Shown in pieces: positions 42,601-50,348 of a DNA stretch of 64,000 nucleotides. Made by a program: the position numbers and the translations under genes. The notes under the pieces were generated by a model. It did not search any database and was not told where the DNA came from. It was given only the letters and a program-made list of their open reading frames with translations. The stretch is from the NCBI RefSeq assembly GCF_037975245.1, contig NC_092573.1, forward strand, positions 26,315,265 through 26,379,264, in the 5' to 3' direction. This stretch comes from Apostichopus japonicus. Its lineage: Eukaryota > Echinodermata > Holothuroidea > Aspidochirotida > Stichopodidae. Within the stretch, counting starts at the first letter, position 1; every line of letters starts with the position of its first letter.

Positions 42601-45600
42601 CCATCCATAACCTTTTTGAAGATTGTCACCAGTCACACATCATGTTCGACCTGATTGCATGTCCTATGGATGATTGCTTTTGTAGGTGATTCTACGTCAC
42701 GGCCCACAATATCCGAAAGCCCCACTTTTGAAGGTTTTAAGCCCATTATTTGTTGAGAATTTGAAAATTCACTTTTCTCGTGAATAAAATCACTTGAAAA
42801 CATACCCATAATGTTGCAGAAAATTCAATCTATAGACAACCAATATAGAAAAACCTCCTTGAACCCCTAACAGACAGGTCAAAATTGAACGAGTAGAGGA
42901 AAGTATGATGAAGAATGTTGATGAGGAAATTTTGGAAAATTCCGACACAGTTAATCCATCTACATAAGACATTTGGTTGTTTACATTAGCATCCGGCGGT
43001 ATACTGTGCAACTTTCACGGACCGTGCGGTACACGATGCCATACAATGTAATGACCGATCTTGCCTATATGATATTGGCATCGACATGTTGAATGCGCTC
43101 AGCGCGCGAAAAATTTTGGCTTTTTTTCGGGCAAGTCATTACAGCCCCCAAATCCAATCTGGCTCCTACGCCTTTGACTACACACATTGACAGTTTTTGA
43201 GGCTGTTCATCGTGGAACATGCATTTCAATGCTCATTGATATGATGTTATATCTGCTCTTTGCTTTACAAATTCGAACAGGCGTGTAGCGAGTAATTGCC
43301 AAGGGAGGGCGAAGCCTGTAGGCAAACTATGAGTTGGCGCGATGCGTACAAGAAAAATTTTGGCCGAAATTGCCTCCCAGATCGCTGGAAATGACACTTC
43401 CCAGGCCTTGTAAGTTGCATCTAAGCATTGTCTATTTTGAAATTACTAGCGATGTCATAAAGAAAATTTGCTCGGGGGGGGGGGGGGCGGTCGCCCCGTT
43501 CCCGAAATGCGTTATGTTCCCCGACGACTCGGTCGAGTTCAAGTACATTAGTGAGAGAGGAAAAACGGAAACGTCAAAAATGGAGTTGTCGGGGTAAGGG
43601 GTAGGGTGAGGCGCACACCCCCTCCGTAATCCTTGATCTGTCACTGGCTACCCTGTGTATATAATAGGGATCTTTCTCTTCCCGAGGTCTTGGCTATCTT
43701 CTACTCCCTCCTTTTCTCCTTTTTCTCTCTTTTGTCTTTTTCTTTTCCCTTCCTTCCTCTCATCCTTTTCTTTTTTCCCCTCCTTTTCCCTTTTTTCTTC
43801 TCTTTTTTCTCTCCTCTTTTCCTTACCCGGGGGGCGCGCGCCCCCAACGCCCCCCCTGGATACGCACCTGTATTCCAATTATATGCTAGACTGTGTGTTT
43901 CTTATACGTTACTTCCATTGTATCACCAACCAGCAATCAGCACAGGCCAAGATTTCCCCTAGGAGTTTCTCTGCAAATAATGTAATATCTTGTTTTCTTG
44001 CATGTTATGTCTTGTAAGCTTTCAAACAATGCTCTCACTAAAAATCAAAGGCATTTATAAAACTCCCTTGATGATTACCTCAGTAACGTAGTGAATAACA
44101 TGAAATAACGTGTATACATGGCAGAAACTGTTAATTCCATTTATTCGTACATTTCTACATTGGTATTCAAGCCGAGAGCTGCCATGCTCACTGGTGAAGT
44201 AATCCTATACTCCGAGCTACTCTATTTATAGGGTATCTTTGTTTGGTTAATTTGGGTATTTCAAATTGATCTATTTTCCATTTGATACAGTTCAGTTTGG
44301 TAGTAAGTTCATGCCATGCGCTAGTCTTGGCCAAGTCGTTTGTAGTACAGTACTCTCTTTCACGCGTGCAACTATACGGTGAGCGTACAACTACCCCCTG
44401 GACAATTACCCCCGGACATTTACCCCCGCCCCCAGACAACTCCCCTGGACGAGTACCCCACGGACAATTCCCACCCAGATAATTCCCACCCGGACAGTTC
44501 CCACCCCAGACAACTCTTTTGCAACAACGGTATGAGTTCCCATCCGTTGTAGTAACAGTTTGCAGTAATGTTTTTGTGAATAATATCGATGACTGCACCA
44601 TGTTAAAAAAAAGTGTGAATATGCTCCAAAAACAGTATTGTCATTGCTGTATGTATAATAGTTGTGGGTACAGTACAGCACGTATAATGAGGCCACTGTA
44701 ACTTAGGATATATTTCTTCTCGACTACTGTTGAAGCTGCAAAGTATACGTGTAGACGCATGGCGAACCAAAATAACCAACATGCTTTTTGGTCCTACATG
44801 AAATGAAAACAAAATCAGACATATATAATGTGCTTTAATACGTATATGTTAAATGTATAAACACGATAAATATACTGTCACATATTAGTTTTAATTGAAC
44901 ATTAATTACTGTATTGGATATCTTAGCTCAGGCAACGTCATCAAAATATATATGTGTGTTCATGAAAACACAAGAATCATAATCCACCGCCTTCAATGTA
45001 ATGGTAAATGCAAGATAAACGCATGATTTATGCCAAATATTATACAATTTTTTAATGGTGTCATATTAAGCCGGGTTACAGAAGTAGCAAACATTTAACA
45101 GCTTTAATTTTTTTAATAAATCATCATTTTATTATTGATCGTAGCTGATATTTGTTCTTCTTTCAGGGACATCAATGAAATTGAAACATTACTAAGAGAA
45201 ATCACGGGTACAGACCTAGGAACAAAACCGAAGACCGTGGGTAAGGAAATCCCTGGACAGATTAAACACAATTAAACGTTCATTTATTAGCTTCATTTTA
45301 CTTCTAATCTGGTTACTTCAACTCTGAGAGGTTCATTAATTTAGTTCAGTAACATTTTTTGGGGTTGGAGTGGCGGAGGAGGAGGAGGAGGAGGAGGAGG
45401 GGCCATTCCTCGATATCAAATTTCCTTATTGAGCTTCTTAAGCATTGCGTGCATTACTGTCGTTTGTTACTGCACATTAGTTTGATTTCTGTTACAGTAA
45501 TGACCTCCATAAGCAAACCTAGGTCAATAATTAATACCAAATATAGCATTTAATGGTCCCTATGCACCTTGACTACTCTTCAAGACAGAATACTAAATAC

Positions 45601-45761
45601 GTTGTTTGAAAGCCAGGACTGTGGCTTCTGCCGAGCAGTTGCAGCGGCTGACATCAGTTACAGTCTTAATTGGAATAATTGGGTTTAAAAGCATCATCAG
45701 AAAAGTATTTCAAGGACGAACATTAAGTATACTGTTCGCGGCTTCAGGCGACAGTGTGCAG

Positions 45762-45833
<72 letters not shown>

Positions 45834-46732
45834 ATATATAGCCGGTGGAGGCTGGGAGTTTTTTTACTGTTCAGGATTTTCCAACTCATTTCCATTTCAA
45901 ATATATATATATATATATATAGATATATATACATATATTCATTTGCCTAAGTCGTTAACTTCCACTTCATTTAACAGAGTCTGTCCAAAGTATGATCTCT
46001 TTGAGATCCGGCTTTAGGGTTCACAAATGATTTCAAGATGATAAGCATCATGATTGGTCTCTAGAGCAAGGCAAAATGGCACCAAAAAAAGAACTATCAT
46101 TGTTTGATACAGGTGGCAAGACCTACAATGGAATGACGACCTTCCTTACAGATTTCGAACCGCTGGTGAGGGTGTCCGCATATAAAGCGTCCCGCCTGGA
46201 TTCGAACCGCTGGTGAGGGTGTCCGCATATAAAGCGTGCCGCCTGGGTTCGAACCGATGGTGAGGGTGTCCGCATATAAAGCGTGCCGCCTGGGTTCGAA
46301 CCGATGGTGAGGGTGTCCGCATATAAAGCGTGCCGCCTGGGTTCGAACCGCTGGTGAGGGTGTCCGCATATAAAGCGTGCCGCCTGGGTTCGAACCGCTG
46401 GTGAGGGTGTCCGCATATAAAGCGTGCCGCCTGGATTCGAACCGCTGGTGAGGGTGTCCGCATATAAAGCGTGCCGCCTGGGTTCGAACCGCTGGTGAGG
46501 GTGTCCGCATATAAAGCGTGCCGCCTGGGTTCGCATCCTGCTGGATGTTAATTCACTTTTAAAATTTTCCAACTATGCCTACTTACCATTTCATATATAT
46601 TTAGTATTTTATTCCTGTTTTCTCGACACAGAAAGAGCTACTCCTTCACTTCTGTCGGAAATTTTCCAACCAACGAGCATTACAAAATTCAGACGACGTC
46701 TTGGATCCTGCTGTTGTCTGCCATCTCTATGA
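5734..46732 (+). CDS. gene A: unrecognised 298-residue protein, six exons
   Basis: Spliced coding sequence join(5734-5931, 18090-18256, 22600-22727, 26925-27153, 45167-45240, 46632-46732). The total is 897 nt, which is 298 codons plus TGA. All introns are GT-AG and phases agree at every junction (0, 2, 1, 2, 1), so chance is unlikely. An in-frame TGA sits immediately before the ATG and fixes the start. Residues 1-50 are rich in Pro, Ser and Thr. An acidic run of Glu at 51-55 leads into a probable helix or coiled coil (about 55-115). Residues 120-165 look helical. Residues 166-240 are Ser/Arg/Asn-rich and probably disordered. The end has basic residues (KFRRR) followed by Cys-Cys-Cys three residues from LPSL. 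I do not recognise the family and assign no function. Introns hold most of the repeats in the window. Expression is not visible from sequence. Confidence 0.78.
8026..8232. repeat. degenerate tandem repeat, three partial units
   Basis: Three copies of a module containing GGGTTGGCATCATCCAC and TTGACGACAGTCATT. Two copies also carry an upstream CGTCCTATAGTATAATAGTG block. Copies differ by substitutions and small deletions, so the array is not very recent. Confidence 0.75.
8562..8583. repeat. perfect 22-bp palindrome
   Basis: CATGGAGCTA followed by its exact reverse complement around a central TA. It can form a cruciform or hairpin and is not explained by any neighbouring element. Confidence 0.85.
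13007..13018. mobile_element. possible terminus of a hAT-like MITE
   Basis: GATCCGCCCCTG is the reverse complement of CAGGGGCGGATC, the kind of terminus seen on the other hAT-like elements here. C-rich sequence lies to the left (12786-12950). I could not find the matching left terminus or a target duplication. Confidence 0.35.
14295..14735. repeat. 39-bp tandem array, about 11 copies
   Basis: Units start with GATAGCATCGAACGCCC and contain ACTATAGTGCTATAG. They are nearly identical. The main variant is GATAGC versus GATTGC, confined to the later copies. CTATAG occurs twice per unit and ACTATAGT is self-complementary, so each unit is hairpin-prone. Sequence on both sides (14090-14290) holds scattered GATAGCA words that may be the source. 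Confidence 0.92.
17262..17315. repeat. (AT)n microsatellite
   Basis: About 54 bp of uninterrupted AT dinucleotides in intron 1 of gene A. Confidence 0.9.
18090..18256 (+). CDS. gene A exon 2
   Basis: It encodes residues 67-121 plus two bases of codon 122. The acceptor is a good pyrimidine tract ending TTTGCAG, and the donor is AG|GTGGGT. The peptide is charged and helix-like ([20 protein letters not shown]), probably continuing the coiled coil begun in exon 1. The incoming phase 0 and outgoing phase 2 fit the neighbouring exons. Confidence 0.75.
18667..18845. repeat. 15-bp minisatellite, interrupted
   Basis: Repeats of TAGTTGCGGAGTGGG with variants such as GGAGTAGTC and interruptions by GTTGTGACTGCTG. 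Longer related words (CCCCTGGATGGGTTATTG, CCTGGGTGGGTTGCTG) flank it on both sides to about 18930, so the whole 18650-18950 patch seems to come from local duplication. Because 15 is divisible by three, it yields spurious open frames. Confidence 0.85.
20309..20345. repeat. (AT)n microsatellite
   Basis: Short pure AT repeat ending a few bases before the target duplication of the MITE at 20358. Confidence 0.85.
20358..20727. mobile_element. 370-bp hAT-like MITE with 8-bp target duplication
   Basis: The left end is CAGTGGCGTAGGAA and the right end is TTCCTACGCCCTTG, an inverted repeat with two mismatches in 14. It is flanked by a perfect 8-bp direct repeat CTTGAACG at 20350-20357 and 20728-20735, as expected for hAT insertion. 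The interior holds long G and C runs (about 20631-20648 and 20694-20704) and a short internal duplication (CATTTCCAGGTGGCCT versus CATTTTCACCTGGCCT). No transposase is encoded, so it is non-autonomous. Confidence 0.9.
21518..21621. repeat. (AC)n(AT)n compound microsatellite
   Basis: CA dinucleotides to about 21547, then an AT dinucleotide run with one GAT interruption near 21606. Confidence 0.9.
22600..22727 (+). CDS. gene A exon 3
   Basis: The exon completes codon 122 (Ser), encodes 123-164 and supplies one base of codon 165. The acceptor lies in TACAGCAG, a tandem NAG-NAG: use of the first AG gives Ser-Ser and use of the second removes one Ser without changing frame. The donor is GAGG|GTAAGA. 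The peptide contains [20 protein letters not shown], which looks amphipathic and helical. The phases (in 2, out 1) are exactly those needed between exons 2 and 4, which is the main evidence for this small exon. Confidence 0.7.
23067..23549. mobile_element. 483-bp TTAA-type MITE
   Basis: It is flanked by TTAA on both sides (23063-23066 and 23550-23553). The inverted ends are AGGGATATTCCGGTG on the left and the reverse complement of AAAGATATTCCGATG on the right, 12 of 15 identical. TTAA duplication is typical of piggyBac and Kolobok transposons. The AGGG-like end favours Kolobok, but that is inference. No coding sequence. A remnant of the same right end lies at 1825-1856. Confidence 0.7.
24969..25873. 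mobile_element. possible MITE nested inside the hAT element
   Basis: The left end CAGGGACGTAGCTAAGG is followed by a G run and the right end is ACAACGCCCCTG. The flanks CTTGTACT and TGTGTACC share only the central TGTAC, so the target duplication is weak. An inner stretch (25472-25552, ending CTCCTACGCCTATG) matches 43100-43177, which suggests the interval is itself composite. Confidence 0.35.
25762..25796. repeat. perfect 35-bp palindrome (17-bp arms, 1-bp centre)
   Basis: GAGTGCGACAGTCGGAA, one A, then its exact reverse complement. It lies inside the nested part of the hAT element and may mark a head-to-head junction between two element fragments. Confidence 0.9.
26053..26694 (-). pseudogene. 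hAT transposase C-terminal fragment
   Basis: An open frame of 213 codons ending in TAG. Residues of the type [20 protein letters not shown] followed by [11 protein letters not shown] are the hAT C-terminal dimerisation region, closest in style to the ZMYM1-like transposases of animals. The preceding [20 protein letters not shown] also fits that group. The first 35 or so codons derive from the terminal inverted repeat and adjacent G-rich DNA, not transposase, because an internal deletion joined the 5' end of the element to the last part of the gene. The DNA-binding finger and catalytic core are absent, so no activity is expected. The frame has no internal stop, which suggests a fairly recent deletion or chance retention. 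Confidence 0.8.
26925..27153 (+). CDS. gene A exon 4
   Basis: It completes codon 165 (Glu), encodes 166-240 and gives two bases of codon 241. The acceptor is CTTGTTCGCAG and the donor is AA|GTAAGA. The peptide starts [16 protein letters not shown] and continues through a Ser/Arg/Asn-rich stretch ([14 protein letters not shown]) to [13 protein letters not shown]. Composition suggests disorder and possible phosphorylation. An antisense open frame of 83 codons is a shadow. Confidence 0.75.
27454..27500. repeat. 15-bp unit repeated three times
   Basis: AGCATAACTTAAAGG three times in tandem without a mismatch. Confidence 0.85.
27642..28208. mobile_element. 567-bp TTAA-type foldback MITE
   Basis: TTAA lies at 27638-27641 and 28209-28212. 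The inverted ends AGGATTGGTTCAG and CTGAACCAATCCT match perfectly over 13 bp, and similarity continues to ACATGT. Inner inverted blocks (GTGAGGGTGTGACGTTACATCC near 27806, split in two, and GTGAGGATGTGACATCAC near 28032) suggest a larger foldback. The TTAA target indicates a piggyBac or Kolobok relative. No coding sequence. Confidence 0.85.
31078..32085. repeat. 110-bp tandem array, about 9 copies, hairpin-forming
   Basis: GGACAGTATA recurs exactly every 110 bp (31191, 31301, 31411, and so on to 32071), once as GAACAGTATA. The first, divergent unit holds a perfect inverted repeat: TGACAGTATGAACAGT near 31097 pairs with ACTGTTCATACTGTCA near 31136. Later units have a 5-base insertion in the left arm (GACAGTATAGCATGAACAGT). 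Copies differ at a few sites in a mosaic pattern (ACTTTGAGTGC versus ACTAACAGTGA), consistent with unequal exchange or gene conversion between units. Confidence 0.93.
33099..33942. mobile_element. 844-bp hAT-like MITE, copy 1
   Basis: The ends CATGGGCGGCGATCC and GGATCGCCGCCCATG are perfect inverted repeats, flanked by a perfect 8-bp duplication CCAGGGAC (33091-33098, 33943-33950). Inside are G runs, GGATATATCCCCCCATG, and near the right end the reversed copy of the module shared by several elements here. No transposase. It is highly similar to the element at 35905-36737, so the two arose from one family. Confidence 0.92.
34579..34950. repeat. 27-bp tandem array, about 13 degenerate copies
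   Basis: The unit is close to AACTCCTATAGGACCCTAACG followed by CCATTT. Copies show many substitutions and small indels, for example CTGTAGGATCG and CTATATGACC, so this is older than the other arrays in the window. Confidence 0.88.
35542..36873. mobile_element. hAT-like element with 5-bp target duplication, carrying a nested MITE
   Basis: The ends CAGGGGCGTATCCAGG and CCTGGATACGCCCCTG are perfect 16-bp inverted repeats. The immediate flanks share TATCT on both sides (35537-35541, 36874-36878). Five-base target duplications are described for the hAT5 group, so that label is plausible. Removing the nested 833-bp MITE and its duplication leaves about 490 bp with GCGC-rich ends, poly-A tracts (35600-35644) and no coding sequence. 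Confidence 0.8.
35905..36737. mobile_element. 833-bp hAT-like MITE, copy 2, nested
   Basis: It has the same termini as the 33099 copy (CATGGGCGGCAATCC and GGATCGCCGCCCATG, one mismatch). The target duplication is CATATGGC versus CATATGAC, 7 of 8. Long near-identical stretches with copy 1 cover almost the full length. It sits inside the 35542-36873 element, which must therefore be older. Confidence 0.9.
37632..38073. mobile_element. 442-bp hAT-like MITE with 8-bp target duplication
   Basis: CACTACGG is duplicated perfectly at 37624-37631 and 38074-38081. The left end is CAGTGGCGTG and the right end is CACACCACGG, 8 of 10 inverted matches. A purine-rich block (37660-37700) follows the left end. 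A duplicated segment of about 40 bp with ATTACGGTAGGTC occurs twice (37861 and 37898). It is non-coding. The weak terminal match means the call rests mainly on the duplication. Confidence 0.7.
42391..43870. mobile_element. 1480-bp hAT-like composite element, 5-bp target duplication
   Basis: The ends CAGGCGCGTATCCAGG and CCTGGATACGCACCTG differ by one base in 16 and match the 35542 element. TATTC flanks both sides (42386-42390, 43871-43875). Near the left end is the GCGGAGCGCCACCATC module (42439-42545). A second copy of its right half is at 43330-43410, and 43100-43177 matches 25472-25552, so other elements or fragments lie inside. A long pyrimidine tract covers about 43690-43826. No transposase is recognisable. 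Confidence 0.75.
44394..44516. repeat. short degenerate C-rich minisatellite
   Basis: Repeats of about 14-15 bp around CCCGGACAATTCCCAC, with variants such as TACCCC and CTCCCC. The antisense reading gives Gly-rich spurious peptides. Confidence 0.8.
45167..45240 (+). CDS. gene A exon 5
   Basis: A 74-nt exon that completes codon 241 (Lys), encodes 242-265 ([18 protein letters not shown] then TKPKTV) and gives one base of codon 266. The acceptor is TTCTTTCAG and the donor is G|GTAAGG. It was too short to stand out on its own. It is supported by its strong splice sites, phase match (in 2, out 1) and amphipathic peptide. Confidence 0.7.
45372..45402. repeat. (GGA)n tract
   Basis: Nine or so GGA/GAG triplets in an otherwise AT-rich intron, just downstream of exon 5. 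Confidence 0.85.
45763..45937. repeat. two (AT)n microsatellite blocks
   Basis: Pure AT dinucleotides at about 45763-45830 and again at 45899-45937, separated by a unique stretch of about 60 bp. Confidence 0.9.
46154..46538. repeat. 47-bp tandem array, about 8 copies, B-box in each unit
   Basis: TTCGAACC recurs every 47 bp (46154, 46201, 46248, and so on). Units carry GGTGAGGGTGTCCGCATATA, AGCGTGCCGCC and GGGTTCGAACC. GGTTCGAACC fits the Pol III B-box consensus and is also a palindrome. Only a few substitutions separate the copies (CTGG versus ATGG, GGGTTC versus GGATTC). The array ends about 95 bp before the exon 6 acceptor. Frames through it read the same peptide in shifted registers and are artefacts. 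Confidence 0.92.
46632..46732 (+). CDS. gene A exon 6 (terminal)
   Basis: It completes codon 266 (Glu), encodes 267-298 and ends with TGA. The acceptor is a pyrimidine-rich CTCGACACAG. The peptide [12 protein letters not shown] leads to [15 protein letters not shown]. The phase match with exon 5 and the whole-number total support it. After the stop comes a CAA/CAG/TAG triplet tract (46759-46802), probably in the 3' UTR. I found no convincing AATAAA nearby, so the transcript end is not placed. Confidence 0.68.
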
Positions 46733-48891
46733 ACAAACTAGCAGAATTTTAAATACCAAGTGCAACAACAACAACAACAGCAGCAGTAGCAGTAGCAGCA
46801 GCAAATCAAACAAGCCTGCATTATCTTCATTTTATTTATGCTTGCTCAATTAAGAATTTCCAAATTCGCATATTTTCCGGAAAGGCAATCTTCCTTTCAG
46901 ATTATATAGTTTGCATCAGAAACTAATAGATCGTATACGTTCTCTTAAGGGGTGGGGACGGTGAGCATTTCTCAATTTGACATCGGTTAAACGTGTCGCT
47001 GATGAATATTTCACTTTCTCTTATTTCGAGACACAGTTGTACTCCCAAATTTGGACATTTTGGGGTTTTTGTTTTGCCCAGGAATACAACTGGGAAGCAA
47101 CCTTAAGGTTTAGGGAGAGTTAGTGACACCCTAATGTTAACAGGTACACATACATCCGCACACACATTACCCTCTGACTCCACCCCAAACAGGCAAGTCC
47201 ACCCATACTTTAATCTTACCCTATGAAACCCCCACAAAATACACACGAACCCACCAAATTTCCGTTCAGTGTCACAAGGGGTGTAAGATGGGCAGTCATT
47301 TAATTAAAATTGAAGTACATTATATGATCACTAGTAAGTTACATGTATAGTGAAACCATGTCTGTGGGCAAGGATACCGTGTACGTTCTAAATATTCTCC
47401 ATATTTGAATAATTATGAATGCTTTAATGAGCTTCATAAACTATATATGATGTATATTGACGGCTTCCTTAATCTTGCCCACGATTTAAACGTTAACCAA
47501 CTCATATTGAGTTTAAAGGACGAAATCAAGTACGCAATTAATTTCAATATGTTGTCGACCGTTAAAACCAATGTTCTCTGTGCAGGTTGTACTTCTATAT
47601 ATATATACGTCGGTTGTTTTTCTTGAGAAATAAGCCTTTAACATCCGGATTGTCGATCAACTGGTGTTGGATGTCATTCATGTGTGCTCTGTTGTTTCTA
47701 TGAAATTAAAAGAACGGATTTTGTTTATGAGTTATCACAACTCGAATTATGGATTAACATAACATGTATTCCTGGGAGCGAGGAGCCACTTCACCATTTA
47801 TTTACGGTTAAGTGAACATTCCAGATATTTAGCATGTTTTATTGGTGAATACTTTGTCAAAAGAAATAGTTGTAGAAACATTATTATTATCATTCAAGAT
47901 GTTCATTTTTCTTTGTTGGCCTATGGTATCGCAACTCTGCAGTTTGAAGTTCGTTGTGACTGTACATGGAACAATGCGAGCTTTCCTCTTTCTTGAATAC
48001 TGACTTGATATTTACTGTATTCTGTTGAACACACTTGAATTGAAATAATTCGCTACTTCGGCTAATTAGTTGTAAGCTGAATTCTTTATGACGTCATCAC
48101 GCTAAATTTATCCTGTTATTATACCCGTGTTGGATAGTTTCTGAAAATATATCGTTTTAATTTAGAGCATTGTACGAAATCCTTCGTAAAATCCTTGCGT
48201 ATGCAAGCTAATTTCTCACAGTGCATTATTTTTTTTTTAACTTTAGAACTTAATTTGATTGATTTTACGAGTGCGTCTCGAACTCAAATGGAGCGAAACT
48301 TCGGGTAAGAAAAAAAAATAAGGGCATTCTGAGATAATATTCTGCCGCTTTGTGTTGTAATATTTAGACGTTTAAACAGTGAATATAGGAGGAATGTGTC
48401 AACTATAACAGGAAGGAGGACAGCGTGCAACGAATCACGTGGAGTCTTTACATCCGTATTGCATGAAATTTGTATATAATCAGTTTAGACTGGACTAAAA
48501 GAGAACTTAAGCCGACAACCGAATGAAAATTTAGTTGCACGCATTTGGTCTATAGCAATAATAATTGAAAAAAGTTATTTGAATGTTTTCGATTCAAGTT
48601 TTCTTGGAATTAGCTAATGTTTACACCATTTAACATGAATACAGTTATAATTTAAAAAGATAGATAATTATGCTCCCAGAACCACGCTACTCCCTTGGTT
48701 TCATTCATTAGAATCATTAACTTATGTTGTTGTAAGGGTTGGTCCTCCTATTGGAGGCAACCGTAGGCTGTTATCGTTGTACTAAAGAACCTTTTCTTCC
48801 ACCTCCCTCTCTTTTTAACCTGAGCTTCTGCTAATGCCACTGAGTACTTACAAATTCACGATGCAACAGCAACTTGCAATATTGCTTCTAC

Positions 48892-49034
48892 TTGCAGGTG
48901 AATTCCATAAAACGTGATAAGAATTCGGTTGCTGCAGGGTGGTCAGGATCGAGGATTTCGTTAACTTGTCTGTCTGCAGCAACGTTTAGTGAAGCAACTT
49001 TACTACAAGAATATGCAAGTAACGACGTCTCTGG
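48892..49034 (-). other. candidate orphan exon
   Basis: Bounded by a good acceptor (TTTTATTTATCAG) and a possible donor (GCAA|GTAGAA). It is open in one frame and encodes about 47 residues including VASLNVAADRQVNEILDPDH and AATEFLSRFMEF. Base composition and peptide look more protein-like than the neighbourhood. I recognise no family and see no partner exon, so it may be a transposon fragment or chance. Confidence 0.25.
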
Positions 49035-50272
49035 CTGATAAATAAAAGTTGATGAGCTAACTGGCAACATCATTCGATATATAGTAGCAACGAAAGCCTA
49101 ATGTAATTATAACAGTAAGATTTGTAATAATTTATATGCAAAGTACTTGACAGGTTGAATTAATCCGAGTCATTGTCAAAACTACTGAGACTTTTCATTA
49201 AACTATTCATTCTGTCAATTTCATCTCTCTTTCTTTCATTATTGTTTTGTTTATTATTATTTTTAAATATGGAACTGAAGATAAAAGCGCCCTCTTTATA
49301 CCCTTTATTAAAGCACTACGTTATGGATGTAGGCTGCCCTCACTTATATGATTTTTTCCCCTTGAGAGCTATGAGCAGATTTAAGACAAAATGCCGGAGT
49401 GAGTACAAACTGAATACAAACGCTTTAATGACTCATACACTGACCATGTTACTGGCACGGAGACGATAATAGGTTCCTGAGAGTTATAGCGCTGGACACT
49501 GGAACAACTAAACGTAGTTGGGAAAGAGGAAAACCTAAGATATTACAGGTAATTTTTATTACCAGGCATAGGATGATCATATTTAATGATAACCTATGAT
49601 AAAATATGAGAGATATGTTTATATCGACTACGAACCCTTCCATGACTTGTGCCGTCTCATGAATGTATTCATCTGAGATGTTATACAATTACAACATATA
49701 GATTTCCCGGTATACTGTGAATGGAATGAGCAAGATATAAATAGCATTAAAGAATCATAAGCAGACTCTAGATGGATGTACCGAATATACGGAAGGTGAA
49801 CATATGAGTTAGTTGCATGTGATGCTGTCTAAGTTAACTATTTGCAGCTTCTCATCAATGCGACCCGGTCATAGTCACACGACCAACACTGATAGTGTCC
49901 GGCTCTCCGGGGATAAACCCTATATATGCAGTTAGGTAACATTAATGTTCTTCGTTTTGGTTCTGCCCTCTATTTCGAAGATTTTACAATATAATTGACA
50001 AATTAAGCTCCATTCCAGCAAAAATACAACGAACCTCAGGGCCCAGTCGTTCAAAGGAACAAATAATACATTAAGGTCAGCACTATTCCTACCCCCCCCC
50101 CCCCCCTACCTCCTCCAGACCTCAAAATGTCAGAAAATAGAGAGGGTCATTTATGTTTAATATTTCAAGAAGATATTACTGCTATATCCTCAGAGCATTT
50201 TCTCATTCTGAGATATCGTCTTCTTGCCTCCTCTCAAACTCTTCATTGTCTGGAAAGGACTTTGGTGGAAAT

Positions 50273-50348
50273 GTTGGTGTGGTGGCGGGGTGGTGTCGGG
50301 GTGGTGGCGGGGTGGTGCAGGGGTGGTGGAGGGGTGGTGGAGGGGGGA
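50273..50348. repeat. G-rich (GGTGG) minisatellite
   Basis: Repeats of GGGGTGGTGGCG, GGGGTGGTGTCG and GGGGTGGTGGAG, period about 12. G-quadruplex formation is plausible. Confidence 0.8.

Larger units (their letters stand above)
27154..45166 (+). other. gene A intron 4 (18 kb)
   Basis: The largest intron and the main site of repeat accumulation: a 15-bp triplicate at 27454, a TTAA MITE at 27642, the 110-bp array at 31078, hAT-like elements at 33099, 35542 (with 35905 nested), 37632 and 42391, the 27-bp array at 34579 and a C-rich minisatellite at 44394. Between 28210 and 31080, and between 38080 and 42390, I see only AT-rich unique sequence, apart from an imperfect direct repeat of about 60 bp (40255-40320 and 40480-40550, sharing TTTTGGCGTCGC) and a stretch open on both strands at 39311-39697. 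Confidence 0.6.
45241..46631 (+). other. gene A intron 5 (1.4 kb)
   Basis: It contains a GGA tract (45372-45402), AT microsatellites (45763-45835 and 45899-45937) and the 47-bp array at 46154. Frames running through the AT repeats spell Tyr-Ile repeats and are not coding. Confidence 0.65.

Noticed and set aside
43633-44017. Phe/Leu/Ser-rich open frames that look like membrane segments
   Set aside because: They are translations of a long pyrimidine tract inside a mobile element.
46154-46538. tRNA gene cluster
   Set aside because: The B-box word is present but there is no A-box at the right distance and no cloverleaf or acceptor stem pairing in a 47-bp unit.
46097-46572. Overlapping minus-strand frames of 105-149 codons
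   Set aside because: All read the same 47-bp repeat in different registers, giving the same peptide words cyclically shifted. No family similarity.
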